This document shows, piece after piece, positions 1 through 13,830 of a stretch of DNA of 64,000 nt. Source of the stretch: Plantago elongata (Eukaryota; Streptophyta; Magnoliopsida; Lamiales; Plantaginaceae); contig JAYMSP010000131.1 of the NCBI GenBank assembly GCA_036897095.1, forward strand, positions 1-64,000. Reading direction: 5' to 3'. Position 1 is the stretch's first letter; each line of letters starts with the position of its first letter. The position numbers and the translations under genes are program-made. The notes under the pieces are model-generated. The model saw only the letters and a program-made list of their open reading frames with translations, did not search any database and was not told the DNA's origin.

Positions 1-1599
1 ATATTTAATATATATTTGAAGTTTAAACCTTAAAAAAAACGACTTAAAAAATGTAATTTTATTCATTTCAACATCTAATCACTCTTATAATATGAATAAT
101 ATGTAAATAAAAATTAAAAAATTAAAAAAAATTTAAAAAATTTCATGATGTGGCGACGACGCATCACCACTGTAAAAAAACGTGCAACGATGCGTCGTGG
201 TGCGCGTCATGGGGCGTCACCATTGCGAATGACGTTAGTTCTATACCAAAGTGTTAGTTATATGTACTCTGTTTCTATAGAGAACTGTGTACGTTGTAAC
301 GGCGAATTTTCATACCTCATTCTCGTTAATTATTATTGAAAAAATTGTGAAACGTATATATTCTATTATAGAAAAATTAGATACTTTTATGTAAATATTC
401 TCAGCTCTTGATAATAATTTGAGATTTTATAATAACTTTAACCCAAAGTATTTAAAAAGATAAGATTTTCCTAAAAGATAGGAAAATTAAAATTTAATTG
501 TGATTTTTAGCAAAGTTGATTTTTAATGGTCTGACCGACCGAGTTTTTTACAAAACCGTCGGAACACACATTTAATAGATTATGTTATGATTTTTAAGTT
601 ATTAGCATTGAACGTTTCTATAACAGTTTTAACATATTTCGTTAATATTTTAATAGATGATATGATAGTTTTATTGTATCAGAAATGCATGTTTCAATTA
701 TAGCTTTAACCTTGTTTGTTAATTTTTACAAGATGGTGTGATGGCTGCGATCGTTTTAAAGACCTACATGATAAGTTTATGATGTTATGTTATAGTTTTT
801 AATGCCAATCTAATATCACAAGCCACCATTAAATAGGTCTAAAAGTTTCATGAAAGACATTAAAACAACAACTAACAAGCTTAAATTAAGCTACTTGAAC
901 ATTCAATTCTCTTTGAAAAAAATATGTAGCTAGGTTTTTGATTTTTTCAGAGAGATAAAATCGTTGAGTTGAATGAATTTCGAAAGAGAGTTTGTTGTTT
1001 ATTTGAATTATTTAAATAAAATTTATTACTCGGTTCATTATTATAAAATCGAATTTCTCTATAAATTAGAATTTTTTTTTCTTTCACCATACTTACTCTA
1101 ACTTTAATGTTTTCTCCTCTCATTTATTTAATTTTGTTTTTCCAAATACTAAGATAATTTTATGTATAGGATATCATATTGCATGTCATTATCCAATAAA
1201 GAAACTGCAGAAAGTTGAGTGTTTAAGTCATGTTATGATTCTATAATACACCTCGAATTCAACATGATTATCACAAGAGGTTTTAGTGGGCATTGATTTA
1301 GACACTGATAAGTGATAACATAATATTTTATGTGCATACATCACCACACGTATGCATGATGTGTATCCATATGTATACCTAAATATTACTAGCTAGTTCT
1401 TTTCTTCATTTGTTTCGTTGGGACATAAGTTGGAGTTACACTCATACATGGTGGTACATTTAGACTATTTTCCGAATTCAAGAAGCTAGTCCAGAATGAT
1501 CTTGGTTTAAAGCGTTTAAGGAGACTTAAATAGAAGTAGGACGGTCAGTAATCCTTTGTTCGTATGTTTCCTTATTATTCTTTGTTTTTTCAAATATTT

Positions 1600-1885
1600 T
1601 TATCTGCCCTTGAAGACTGGCAACTGATATAATAACAATTATATTCGCTCTGTCTAAGTTTAAAAGTCTTACGAGACCGGATATAAATTTTAAGCAAAAG
1701 TAATAAAGTAAAAAAGAATGTAATAAATAATTTTGAATTTGATTGAATAGAGTATGAGAAATAGTGAATAAAGTATAAAAGATAATGTATAAAATAGAAG
1801 AGATATTTTCTATCTAAGTAAGTGAGACTTTTAAATCGGAACAACTCAAAATGAAAAGTGGGACTTTCAAATCGAAACTGGAGTA
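1600..1885. repeat. Possible decayed MITE-like inverted repeat
   Basis: The left side (near 1660) reads as aagtcttacgagaccgg. The right side carries two closely similar phrases (near 1827 and 1861) about a signal like gtgagacttttaaatcgg and gggactttcaaatcg. The interior is very AT-rich and palindrome-prone. This resembles worn Stowaway-type MITE ends, but no clean terminal inverted repeat or TA duplication could be fixed by eye. Confidence 0.25.
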
Positions 1886-2170
1886 TATCTTTTACAAGTC
1901 TACGTAGAAATATGACAGTTTGAATACTACAGTCGAAGAAACAAGGAAATAACGTTACTTTTGAAAGAAAATCAGGAAGAACGAATCTCCACCTACTATT
2001 TCATGGAATTTTGATCTGCAACCTTATCAAGCATTTATAAGGGCCTCTTTCCGTGATCTGTGACCACCAAATTTATGCAACCATTTGGTCTGAATTAATA
2101 CCACATTTTGTTTGATTTCTACAAGTGACATTTGACAAAAGGAGCTTGCCATGAAAACCAACACTCCTGT

Positions 2171-2197
2171 CGAAATCGAAATCGAAATCGAAATCGA
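2171..2197. repeat. (CGAAAT)4 microsatellite
   Basis: Four perfect tandem copies of the hexamer CGAAAT followed by a partial fifth. It lies about 400 bp beyond the stop codon of the P450 gene, on its 3' side. Confidence 0.9.
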
Positions 2198-2595
2198 GTC
2201 ATAATGCAGAAATTACCAACCAACATCTCACAATTACTCAAAATCTTCTTCTATTCACACATTCTTGCTAACTTTATATGTCCACGATCTCCATCTTTAT
2301 GCTCATCACACGCAAAAACGAAGTAACAACTAAAATAATAATTAGCAACTTTTAAAACTCGCCTTTACCACGCATGACATGATTTTGATTTATACAATTT
2401 CCTTCCAAATTTCCAAAATTAATGATCATTCCCCAGGGAATATATATAAACAAATTCCAAATAATAAAAACATAAAAAATTGAAACAAGAAGAAAAATGC
2501 CCCCAAAAAAACAATATTCATTCATAGAGTATGTATATTGCAATGCAAAGTTAAAACACTTGTTTGATCGATCATCCATCCATATGAACACAAAC

Positions 2596-5500
2596 TCAAT
2601 AAACACCTCCAATCAGCCTCGGAGTAGGAACCGCCACAAGCCGCTTGGCAAGTGGCGCGGTAAGCCCAAACACATCTCCCATGTCGAGCTCGCTCGGTTT
2701 CATTCCATCCGGGAGCTCCCACTGAAAAGCATGCACCAAATTCGCCACTGCCATTTCCAGAGCATACAACCCTAGCTGCATCCCAGGGCAAGACCTCCTA
2801 CCCGACCCAAAAGGGATAAACTCGAAATTCCCCCCTTTAAAATCAGGGACCCCCTCTTTTAAAAACCGCCCTGGCTTAAACGATTCCGCATCCTCCCACG
2901 CCACAGGGTCCCGCCCTATGGCCCACGCGTTGATCATGACCCGGGCCCTGGCAGGAATGTAGTAGCCTGACACGTAGGCATCCTCTGCTGTCTCATGAAG
3001 GAGGACCGGAATTGGCGGATGGAGGCGGAGAACCTCCTTGAGGCAACATCGGAGGTAGGTGAGCTTGTCGAGGTCCGACTCTTCGACGCGGCGGTTGAGG
3101 GTGACGACGGAAGCAAGCTCTTGTTGGACCTTTTTGAGATCTTCAGGGCTTCTCATGAGTTCTGCCATTGACCACTCTATTGCGGATGCGACTGTTTCAG
3201 TTCCACCAAACATCACATCCTGATGCATTTGTAAACATGTGCATCCCATTATGTTACAAATTGGTTATAAAATCAAAATATTCATCATTAAATAACAAAT
3301 CAGATTTCTATTTCTACTGTAGCATATATGTCGGCTTAGAACATTGATATCTTTACAGAGCATAGAACATTCTACAATTATGTTTACTACCAGAATAAAT
3401 CAAACTAGTCATCATTATTCATTACAGAACAATTCAAGATTCTCCATTTCCAGTATAGTGTGAACAACACGTTCACATTATACTTTCATCATCATGCCAC
3501 AACCAGGCCACCATTGATTAAAATGTCAATTTCAGAATGTATTTCGTACTTGTAAATTAAAAGAAAATGTGTTTCGGATTGAAATGAAACATCACAAAAA
3601 ATCTAAATGAAAAGTTTAAAACTTTCTCCTAAAATCTCGATGAGCTAAGATTTTGAAATCCACATGTTCATATATATAAAGGTAATCTATGAACAATGTT
3701 CACATGCATATACTATAAGTATAAGCTATACAATTTGATCGATTAATCTTTATAAAATTCAATTTAGAGACGTAAACAACGTGATGTACTTTAATATGTA
3801 TTCACAATACAAAATTCTAAATGATGTTTGTACTGAATGTGACAATGCGTCGGATCGGGTATCCGATATCTAAAAGTTTTATGTTAGGTGGTGCGTTGAT
3901 AAGGACGGAGCATCCATCTTCAGATGCCGTACTAAACCTCAACTCATGTCAGAGCTGGACCTTTGATGTTCACCTTTTATAAATTTTATCATGCGCACAT
4001 TTATGCAAAACACTGGCATTTAGCAAACTCATTAAAAACAGTTTGTGACATTTTCGTAAAATTTAAGATTTTCTGATCAAGAATGTTAAAATTTTCTACA
4101 GTACGATGTGCCTTATTCAATGACTGTACACAATTTGCTATAATAGAAGGGCCTAGTACCAAATAACATGAGAGGGCCTATTTGATTAATTAGATCTTAA
4201 TTATGAGTTAATTGACACTAGATAATTCGGTGAGGAGTAAAGAGTAATGCATAGTGACTTCATGATGATTACAATTATCAGTTAATAAGTGCACAATGTC
4301 ACGAAACAACATGTCGTGTAAATATGAATTCCTTGATTAACAAATTGCCGTTTGTTCAGATGAGCATGTCATCAGCAGCTGTGGGCAGATATTCTATCCC
4401 ACTTTTTATATGACTTAATTAGTGTCTTATTCTTATAAATCACATATAAATTAACTATAGTACAATAAAAGAAAAAATAAATGTCTTAATAAATTCTCTT
4501 TATACGAGATTAAGCCTTTCTCTTTATTCAAATAAATTAAACCGAAGTAAATCTGAGAAGCTCCTGATAAAATCACTCACCATAGCATGATTATCATAAT
4601 TAAATAAGCTCCTAATATAGGTATGCTTGGACTTATAGTAGTCCCTCCTATTGAGTAAAGATGTGTTCTCTATAGGTATGCTTGGACTTATAGTAGTCCC
4701 TCCTATTGAGTAAAGATGTGTTCTCTAGTATAACTCAAAAAGTGCTTACACATTTATGACTAAGGATAAATATTAAAAATGAGTACGTCTTCTGAGAGAC
4801 GGTGTTATAAAAAGACTAAAAGAGAAAGATAAACATTACAATTATAATAAAAAACATTAAAGATTCTACTAAGAACATCGGTGATATACACATACATAAA
4901 AAAAAGATATTAAATCTTCACTCATAAATATTATTGATATTGTATAAAACATTTAGAAAATATAATTAAGAACATTAATCTATCTGGTCTCTCATTAAAC
5001 ACATGCATCTCCTATGATTTTGTGGCGCCAAATAAAATAACGTGGAGGAAAACATTGAGTAAGAGTTTCATATTCATAAGTAAATAGGGTTGAGAGATAG
5101 GTTAGTTGATGACTCTTTTTATCATAGTTAATCATGTATAGTTAAACTCACATCAGAATGGTACGTATCATGTTTTGGAAAGTGGAAAACTAAAAGTGGG
5201 ATAGAAAATCCGGACCACATCACAAAAGAGGAAGCTGAGTGACTGGTTGTTATAGAATTGTAATTGAATTATTTGAATTCGAATAGAGTTTTTATGTGTT
5301 GTTTTAGATAAAACGCAACAGAACTAATTTTAATTCTATGCCAAATACACTTCATGAGTTATTTGCATTAAACACTTTAATTTATGAACGTTCAAATATT
5401 TAAAGGGAAAAGAAAATTAAGTAGGTATATATATCAAGAAATTAAAATGGATTGTTTTAGAATGCTTTGAAGTATTGAAAAAGAGAGAAGCTTTTGCCCA

Positions 5501-6800
5501 AGAAAATGAGAAAACCAATCATAAAATTATCAAATACTACAATATACATGATTGGCGGGACAAAACATGACTTTGAATGTTTAAACTTTAAATATGACAT
5601 ACACGATTAATCAAAACGAGTTATAATATCACACGTCCAAGTATGCATTAATATATTTTCTTAATTGCATCCGAGTATATATTACACTTCTACCTAACAA
5701 AATTTATCCTAATTTGGTAGATAAGTCAAAAAAATAATTAATTTCCGAAAGTAAGTAGTAATTATTTTGTCTCTTGCAAGAATTATTATGATCAATAGGA
5801 TGTAGTTGTAATAAAGCGTGGTACCATAAATCGCAAGAATAAATAAGAAGTTTATAAAGTGTAATAAAAAGCGTACCATGATGATAGCTTTAATGTTGTC
5901 CCGATTTAGCTTAAGCGAATTTTGCAATTCTTCAGTGTCCGAAATCTTTGTTTCCTCACTGTAGAAAGCCAACAATTCATCAACCATGTCCGTATCACCA
6001 ATTTGTACCTCACCACGTTTTTTCTTTTCAATGTGATCATCGAGTATACAATCAATGAACCCATCTAGGTCCGCCCTAGCCTTGGTCAGCCTCGTACTCA
6101 GCCTCTGTGGATCCGCCCAACCCAAGAACGGTATGAAATCCGCGATATTAAATGCTCCGAAAAGCTTCGAAAACTCCTGTAGGATCTTTATAAACTCGTC
6201 CTGCCCCTCGTGCGAAATCGACCCAAAAGCCGCACGGTAAATGATGTTTTTCGTCAAGCCAAACACGAGCTCACCGATGTTCACTGGCGTGCCCGAATTT
6301 TTTGCTACTGTCCGTATCATGTCATCAACCTCGTCGCGGACCGAGTCCCATGACTCGGCTCGCTTGCGGCTAAAGAGCTTCATGACACATATTTTTCTCA
6401 TTTGCCTCCAAAACGGGCCGTAGTGGGCGAACGCCATGTCAGCACGGTCGTACGTTAGATAACTTATAGCGATGGAGGCAGGGCGGTTGGCAAATATATT
6501 GTCTTGCACTTGGAGAACCTCGCGTGCGACATCAGGACTTGATACAACAACGGTGTGGCGAAAACCGATGCGGAGATGGAGGATTCCACCGTAGCGCTTG
6601 GCGAGATTGGCAAGCCCGCGATGGGTTAATTGGTCGATTATGCCCATGTTTCCTATCAGAGGCCACCCCTTCGGCCCTGGAGGGAATGGCTTACGCCGAA
6701 ATTTGGATAGCAAGAACAAGAACAGGAGAGGGATTGAGAAGAAAATTAGTAGGGGTTTGGCCTCTAGAGCTTCAAGTAGAACAACCATCTTTTTCTCCAT
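2596..6800 (-). CDS. F5H: Ferulate 5-hydroxylase (CYP84A cytochrome P450)
   Basis: Two exons, 5877-6800 and 2596-3219, phase-0 junction, give about 515 residues, matching the usual length near 520. The family hydroxylates coniferaldehyde or coniferyl alcohol at C5, opening the route to syringyl lignin and sinapate esters at the ER membrane. Visible are an N-terminal membrane anchor (residues about 15-33), a proline hinge PFPPGPKGWPLIGN, the I-helix motif FGGTETVAS right after the intron, the ExxR helix (KEVLR, about 370), and the heme loop PFGSGRRSCPG with Cys about 452. The exon-1 end NIKAIIM and exon-2 start DVMFGGTET are typical of CYP84A. I chose the ATG at 6800; an in-frame GTG lies 24 bases upstream. 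The splice donor is ATG|GTACGC and the acceptor GCATCAG|GATG. The gene looks intact. CYP84A assignment is strong; substrate is inferred from the family. Confidence 0.93.
3220..5876 (-). other. Large single intron of the F5H gene
   Basis: A 2,657-bp intron between the two F5H exons. It is AT-rich and no coding frame or intact mobile element was seen. It contains a perfect 55-bp tandem duplication at 4617-4726. F5H genes of other plants also have one or a few introns, but this one is comparatively long. Confidence 0.8.
4617..4726. repeat. Perfect 55-bp tandem duplication
   Basis: Two head-to-tail copies, 4617-4671 and 4672-4726, each running from ataggtatgc to gtgttctct. I see no mismatch between copies, which implies a recent duplication. 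It lies inside the F5H intron, clear of both splice sites. Confidence 0.93.
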
Positions 6801-6903
6801 TGTTTTTTGTTTTTCTCTTTTCACAAAATGTGTAATTGCCTATTTGGTATTGTACAAGTTCAACTCCAATATTATTGCTGCTTTTGAAGGGATTTTTGGA
6901 GGG

Positions 6904-6912
6904 CTTATATAG
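6904..6912 (-). promoter_or_regulatory. TATA box of the F5H gene
   Basis: On the minus strand the sequence is CTATATAAG, about 105 bp upstream of the chosen ATG at 6800. This spacing suits a plant TATA box with a 5' leader of about 70 bases. Confidence 0.6.
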
Positions 6913-8978
6913 GAGAAAAGTTAATGTCCCTATAAACCAGTAGGATTTGACAGTGAGTGAATATTTAATAGTATCTGCAAGGATAAACTTCATTGACCGT
7001 CAAATGAGGAAGATATTATTTTGCCCAAATGGCAAATTATTTGTATTAATTTTTATTTTAAGGTAAGGGGTTATAATCTAGTCTTATAAATTTTAATAAA
7101 AATTGCCATCACATGAATATGGCCCTTTTTTTTTTGGGAGAGAGGGGTAATGGTTTGGCGATTTTTGACATTGTTTGGAAGTGGTATAACTTTTAAGATT
7201 GGTAGGGGATTAGGTGAATATAATATTGATTGGAAATTCTTTGGGCTTTCATTAGTCAAAGGTTTTAACCATTGTTTGCAAGACATGAATTCTTGTCCGT
7301 TACATACACTAATTGGTAAAATTCGCTGAATGGGGTAAAAATCTTCCTTCTTCTTTTTTATATTTAATGAACCATGTCGTTCTTTTGATTAGTCATGCAC
7401 ACGTTGAAACGCTCTTGCTTGCTCGTTTTGTTCGTTAAGATGTTTAAGTGAAGCTAAAGCCTGACTGGACTTATTTTGCTTATTGAACTGAGTCTTACTC
7501 GAGTTGTTGATACTTTATTAGTCTTTAATTAGCACGAGTAGTTGTTTTTAATATTTATATGTCAATTTTTGACTTAGGAACAAAAGCATCACTTTGTTAG
7601 TCTTCTATCTTCTTGGTATGAGATTAACTTCACAGTAAGGTAAATAGGAGAAATGGACTTGCATGCACTTACATCTAGAAGCCACTGGATTTGATTTAAA
7701 ACAGCATACAATTTCCATGGGAGCTCGCTTGTGTACTTTACTCGGAGAATCGATAAGATTAAGGCCATCTCTTGAGTTTCTAAGTTCAAATGTAAATCGT
7801 TTGGGTTCAGACTCAGACTCCAGGGAAGTCTGAGTGAGACGATGCCGACTCTCGCCTCAACTTTTGGAGTGAGGCCCAACGCTAATGCTTTTCTTAAAAT
7901 TTACTTTTTATCTTTTGTTTCTTGTTTTACGGTTTTTTATTTCTTTTCTTCTTCATCCTCTTTTCAATTCTTTCTTGCTTCTCTTCTTTCATTTATTTCT
8001 TGTTCATTTATTTTGTTTTTATATTTCATTTTAATTTATTATTTCCTTTTCTATTTATTTCAGTTCAACATATATCAATGTAATAATAATATTTGAAACA
8101 ATCATTACTTGTAAAATTTAAAATTTAAATTATTTAAATTAAAGTTACAAATATAAAATATACGTGAAAAAAGTAAATTGTACAATTTTTAATTTAAAAT
8201 TAAGGTATAGTCTGAAGGATGGAAAATATACCCAAACAGTCCGAATATAATTTGAAGGGTAAAAAATTGATTTGTTAGGTTGATTCTTAAAAGTACCTAA
8301 TTTTTTGAAATATTATAAACTATCATATAATTTTAATTAGATTTTAACATACTCATGAAAATTACATTAATAAAATGTGATATTTATTATTGTATAGATA
8401 ATTCATATCTTTCGCTACACTTCTCCGTTGGTTGGTGATGGTTTTCATAGTGCAAAATCATTTACTATTGATGATTACTTCATTTTTATGGACCCAAATG
8501 AATAGGAAATTAGGCGCTCTATCATACAAAACAAAAAGACCTTCATTATATAATCCATTATCTTATATAAAGTCCGTAGAGTACTGTAGACTAAAAAACG
8601 GAAAAAAATCAAATAACTCTACGTCTTCATTATCACAAAGAGGACGAAAAGTAATCCTCTGATGTAATACTAAAACGAGACAAAATTTTATCTCAAATTT
8701 ATGATCCTAAATGAAACAACACGCCCAGTGCGGACCAGCATCAACGTCCGAAGTACGTGCATCAGTTAAAGCTCCACAATCGAACTAATTGGTTCATCAT
8801 TATCATCCAATCGATCCTTATTGCGGTTTAGCTTGACTTCCGTAATTTGTAGACTATTACGTGAGCCCATGAATATTCAGTGTGACTATGAATTTCCAAC
8901 ATCATTATATAATATTCCAATTGGCGGTTACTTTTTGGCTTGCTTTGATCCGATTGACGGTTTCTTCGATCGATTTAC
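6913..8978. other. Upstream region of F5H and intergenic DNA
   Basis: AT-rich sequence without a recognisable gene. The first 1-2 kb would hold the F5H promoter. I looked for AC-rich lignin elements close to the TATA box and found none clear enough to report. Confidence 0.5.
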
Positions 8979-9540
8979 ATGGCTACCAATTCACCGAAAA
9001 CCACCGAAATCAACTTGAATCCAGTCGAGAATCAGGCTTCTCCTTTCTACTAATATGCATCGGATAATCTTGGAGTCCGGATTATCTCTGTGACCTTCAA
9101 TGGAGACAATTACGTGCCTTGGAGCAAGGAGCGATTCTTGCGCGTGAAGAACAAGCTCCGTCTGATTGATGGTTCTTTGGCGATTCCGCCTACTTCTGAC
9201 ATGATTCTGTATGATTCTGACATGTCTATATTCCGAGCAAAGAAAACGTAGCTGACATATTCACAAAGCCTTTGCCTACGAAATTGTTTTCTCATTTCCT
9301 GTCCAAGATGCGCATCGACAATGTCCACACTCATCTTGTGGGGGTCTTGAGTATATAGATAAAATCGTGCTTATTAAACACATTTACTTATTCTAATTAT
9401 TTAATCTATAAATATCATTAGTCTTGTATCATTAATTAGATCCATTCATTCTTTCTTCAAAGACCTTTCTCTCTTGTAATCTGGATAATAGTTAGGACTT
9501 GTAAACAGGTTTCAATCAATATACACGTTTCAATTCCTCT
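8979..9540 (+). mobile_element. Ty1/copia fossil, internally deleted, with 3' LTR part
   Basis: The left part (from 8979) encodes a copia gag N-terminus recognisable by SVTFNGDNYVPWSKERFLR, and is followed almost directly by the C-terminal tail of copia RNase H, recognisable by ENVADIFTKPLPTKL. A purine-rich tract (cttgtgggggtc) and an LTR-like stretch follow from about 9341. Most of gag and all of protease, integrase and reverse transcriptase are missing. No second LTR copy was seen upstream. It is a broken fossil; age cannot be judged without an LTR pair. Confidence 0.75.
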
Positions 9541-12500
9541 TTTCTACATAATTTATTCCTAAATAATTTCTTTTTAAAGCGTTTACGTACAAATTGGGAC
9601 TATAAATTACGAGAAGAAAACATAGAGATAATCACGAACAATAGGACTGTAAGAGGCTAGGAGCTCTTGAATGATAACGGAATCGATCAAACGACTGAGA
9701 TCAGAAAGCGCTGTTAACCAACCAACGACTTAAAACAGTCTGCAAGTGTATTTGCAAAACAGTCCTTGGTTTTCCAATCATTTATGAGTTGGCCAGCGAT
9801 TCGTAAGTCTTGACATGCACCATAGTAAATGGCATTTTAATTACGGCATTCGAGATGAACGTGCCCTTAATTACTACTTCTAATACACCAAATGGCATCC
9901 CGACATTTTCCGGTAAGAGGTCACAAAACGTCATCTCACTTCATAATTACTACTTCTAATACATATTTAAATCGAGTGATTAGCGAACCAACAAATAACA
10001 TTATCGCGTTCTTGACAATATTTCCGACCTAGTTCATATGGAGTGTATACATAAATAATATAAAATGCATATAATCCAACACGTGTAAGAGGATGATCAT
10101 TAGGTGACAATCAGAACCAATTTGATTAATGATGGTTTACCAACTTAAACTTGAAAATGACGGGATCACTGCCCTATAGATTATACTGAGTGTTTGCTAC
10201 ACATTAAAATTGAATTTTCTTAATATTAATTATAATTTTTATTCTAAAAATTACACATAGTAAAATAATGATCTCACTTATTAAATTCAATAAAGACGGA
10301 CTACTATTAAAATTAAAAACATATATAAGCATAATGTACGAATAATTTATAGTGTTCACTTTGAAACACTGATATTTAGATGATGAAGATTTTTTTTAAA
10401 TGACAAATATTACAACTACTACGTATATCTTTTTACTCGTAAATCACTTATGCCTCCACTAGGAATTGAACTATGCACTCCACCTTTCCGTTCCAACTCC
10501 ATTCCACAGCGATAAAGAAATATTTATTAACGCTATAATAGGCATTTTACTTATAATTAATAATATATGTTTAATAATATGATGATGGAAGTCGTTTTCT
10601 AACGAATTTGATACGTATCATGAACCCGCTCTAGTGAGTACTAGTGCGAACCGAAGGCACTAATAACCTAAATATTTTCTCTTATTTATTTACTTCAATT
10701 ACCTCTTTTAATTCAGTTAATTTGATCTATGACCCTAGATAGAAATGAAGGCCCAAGACCCGTAGATTAGGAGAACAGGTCCCTGGCCAGAATAAATCCT
10801 AAGAAGAGTAACTGGTATTTAAACCAGGAAGTCTAGCTATAATACTTAGTTGATAATTGATGAATAAATTCACCGTTGAATAAATGTGTCAACCACCGTG
10901 AAAGTGAGTAATCTCAAGACCTATATTCTTGTAATTAATTTCCATTCTCTATTTTTTTAAATGCGTGATCAAAATTTTCTCGATAACGCTTTTAATTACC
11001 AATTACCTCGTGTTCTATTTTATATGGGGGAATACGTCCCATCAAATTATTCCATTTCTCTTGTAAAGGGTATTCCTATGACAATTTTTTAAAGTCCTAT
11101 CTAAGATATTAACAAGTTAATTGATCACAGAAGGATGTCGTGGTATCCATGCGTACATTGTAATTAACGGGCTATAATTCAAATTAAGAAACGGAACGTC
11201 TTGAAATTCCTTGTGTTTGTTTGGTGTTCGAAACTTGCTGGTCATGAGAAGGGTTGAAAAGTAGCTAGTACATTTATTTGGAGTATTTAAAGGAATTTAG
11301 TTGACACACTTTAATCTATCTATTGGTGATAAATTAAAGGAAGGATTAAAGTAGAATAGCAGATAACAAGCTAAGGTGACAGATTTAGACACGAAACCTT
11401 ACTGATATCCTTCTTCGTATAAGACCTCTGAACCATCGAAAGTTTCATCTCACCTCTTAGGACTCTTTTCATACATCATGTCTCATATGAGCCACTTGTG
11501 ATTAGAGTAATCACTTAATTAAACTGCTAATTATGCATATGTGTGATGTATGGGATTTTGCAGCTTCTTTTAAATATAACGTTAGAGCTCTATAATACTT
11601 GGACTTCAATGAATTTATCATCAATAAACATCGAGCATCAATTTTATCATTTTCTATACAAATTATTAGAATAATCATTCATTTTGAGAATCGAATCCGT
11701 AAATATTTAGATTCGAAGTGTATAACAAAAGAAGCATCACGGACTTATAGAAATGATAAGTGACATAGGTTATGCTCTCTGATATGAATTTAATTTATAT
11801 GTAGGGTAGAAACAATTAAAAAAGGAATTGAAATTAATAATTTTTTGGATGAAGAAAATAGAATTGCAAGTCGTAATTAACTGTAAAAGCCAACAATTCG
11901 ATGAGTGGGAGGGAGAATATTCAAAACACGGATGTGGGTGTGCAAGTAGACCACCCGCCCTGGATCCGGAATATTCTAGCCTTGAAGGGTTCAATGGTGA
12001 TTGATCACATCGGTGTTTCTTGATGCTATTTTCTAGCCAGTTGATTTAGGGTTTCTATTTTATGACTGAGGACAATCTTCTCGTCCACATCAATCAATTA
12101 TATATTTCCTTTGTAGGCAGATTGAGTAGTATAAGTATTAGAGGTTAGGATTCTTGTAAAAATTAGACTCATCGATACAAACATTAGAAAATTCCAAAAC
12201 ATGTTCTTTCTGTTTACATCCACATGATTTCATATAAATTGAGTTTCACACTTCACTGATAGTGTCCTTACATATTCTAAACAAAAAGAACAAACAAAAA
12301 CTAAAATACGAATGGGATCATGATCGTGATCATAACATTTAATCTTCTTCTCTATGTTCCAATAGATACTTATGTGAATTCAGAGTCTCACATTTTGTTT
12401 GTGTCTAAAATCAGAACTAGTAAATTGTTAAAATTATTTTAATTTAACTAAGAATTACATGTCAATTCGAGTCGATTCTTAAAACTTATCATAACTCAAT

Positions 12501-13800
12501 TTTGATTGAGCTTTGAACTAGGAAGTTGAAATGTTGTATTGATTATTGCGAGCAATGAGATTGCTCATGATTCTATCACGAGCCGACTAGTAGAAAGAAT
12601 TTAATAACAATTATTTTTAAAAATTATTCAACTTCCTAATACTACATGCTATAAAAAAATGAAATGCTCAATATAACTTCATTTTTCATATTATATGTGA
12701 ACACACTAAAAGACTAAAAGATTTTTTTTTTTTGAGAAATTGAGGGTTAATTGGCATACGACTTAAATGCTCCAATTTAAATTCTTGAATAGTGATCGGA
12801 ATTGTAGTGGGATTGTTAAAATTGTGTTTGGTATAGAATTGTAATTGGATAGGGTATTATAGGTTTGTTATATAGGTGGAGAAAAATGTTGCTACTGTAG
12901 AGCCATTTCGATCTTCGGCATTTAAATGTCATAAAAAATATAAAATTTCCAAGTAACATTCAAACGGGTATTTAGATGCTACTCTAATCGGTCCCTAAAT
13001 AATTATATCACTAAAAGTTATTATATACTACTGTTTATATTATTGTAAATATGTAAGTAGGGCGCACCTGTAAGTATAGTGTACATTTATAGTAGGTATT
13101 TACTATGCTTGATCACGAGCAATGCAACTTTTCACCATGATTTTCGTTACTTGCTCACTAGCTCGCAACCAAACTCGAATTATGATGAATCATCGAAATT
13201 AATATCAGAGCAACATATATAAAAATATCTCAATACAATATATTTATTAGAGAAAATTTTATTTTTCACTAAAACTTTTTTCGACTTTTTGAATTTACAC
13301 CATATTCATTTTTATTTTTTTTTGCAATCAACATCAATAACTTTCAAAAAAATTTGACCTTACACAAAGGTTGGATGGCCGTTAACTTACCGTTAACTTA
13401 TTTTTAAATCACACCAAAACCTTTTAGAAAACTTTTCTTCGCCACCAAAATTTTTTATTTAGTTATAATTTATTTATTTTAAATTTTTTAAAATTTATTC
13501 CTACAAAAAGAACATAAAAGTGTTCCGAAAAACATGAATTACAATCTGAGTTACAAATTAACCAATGACGACACTTTACTTTACAAAACCAAACGCACTT
13601 TCTTCACTTGTTTGATAAATATAACAATAAGTTTCATTTATGATAGATATAACAATGACATACTGTATTAGTATCTTGCGAATGTGAAATTTCATACTAC
13701 AAGGATAAAAAATGATAAATTTTATTAGTATTAATTGGAATACATATATTTTCTTCTATCCATAAAACTAATTTTTCAAACTATCTTTACATTTCATCTC
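9541..13800. other. Intergenic DNA, no gene recognised
   Basis: AT-rich, with only short chance frames. A block near 12.74-12.94 kb resembles a diverged member of the MITE family seen at 27.3 and 57.4 kb (shared ggttaattggcat start and catttaaatgtc end). The segment near 10.7-10.95 kb has an LTR-like texture but no pairable repeat. Confidence 0.5.
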
Positions 13801-13830
13801 TCAATTAGTTGCTTCAATAAAATTACAAAA

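Larger units (their letters stand above)
1..2595. other. Intergenic, AT-rich, no gene recognised
   Basis: No open frame here resembles a known protein. The stretch is AT-rich and carries only short chance frames. It contains a possible decayed MITE near 1.6-1.9 kb and a CGAAAT microsatellite near 2.17 kb. The last part, from about 2.35 kb, would hold the 3' untranslated region of the minus-strand P450 gene. Confidence 0.6.

Noticed and set aside
145-339. Arg-rich 64-residue frame at the window start
   Set aside because: No family resemblance, no codon bias and an AT-rich surrounding; likely chance.
2934-3116. Small minus-strand frame within the F5H second exon
   Set aside because: Out of frame with the P450 and without family features.
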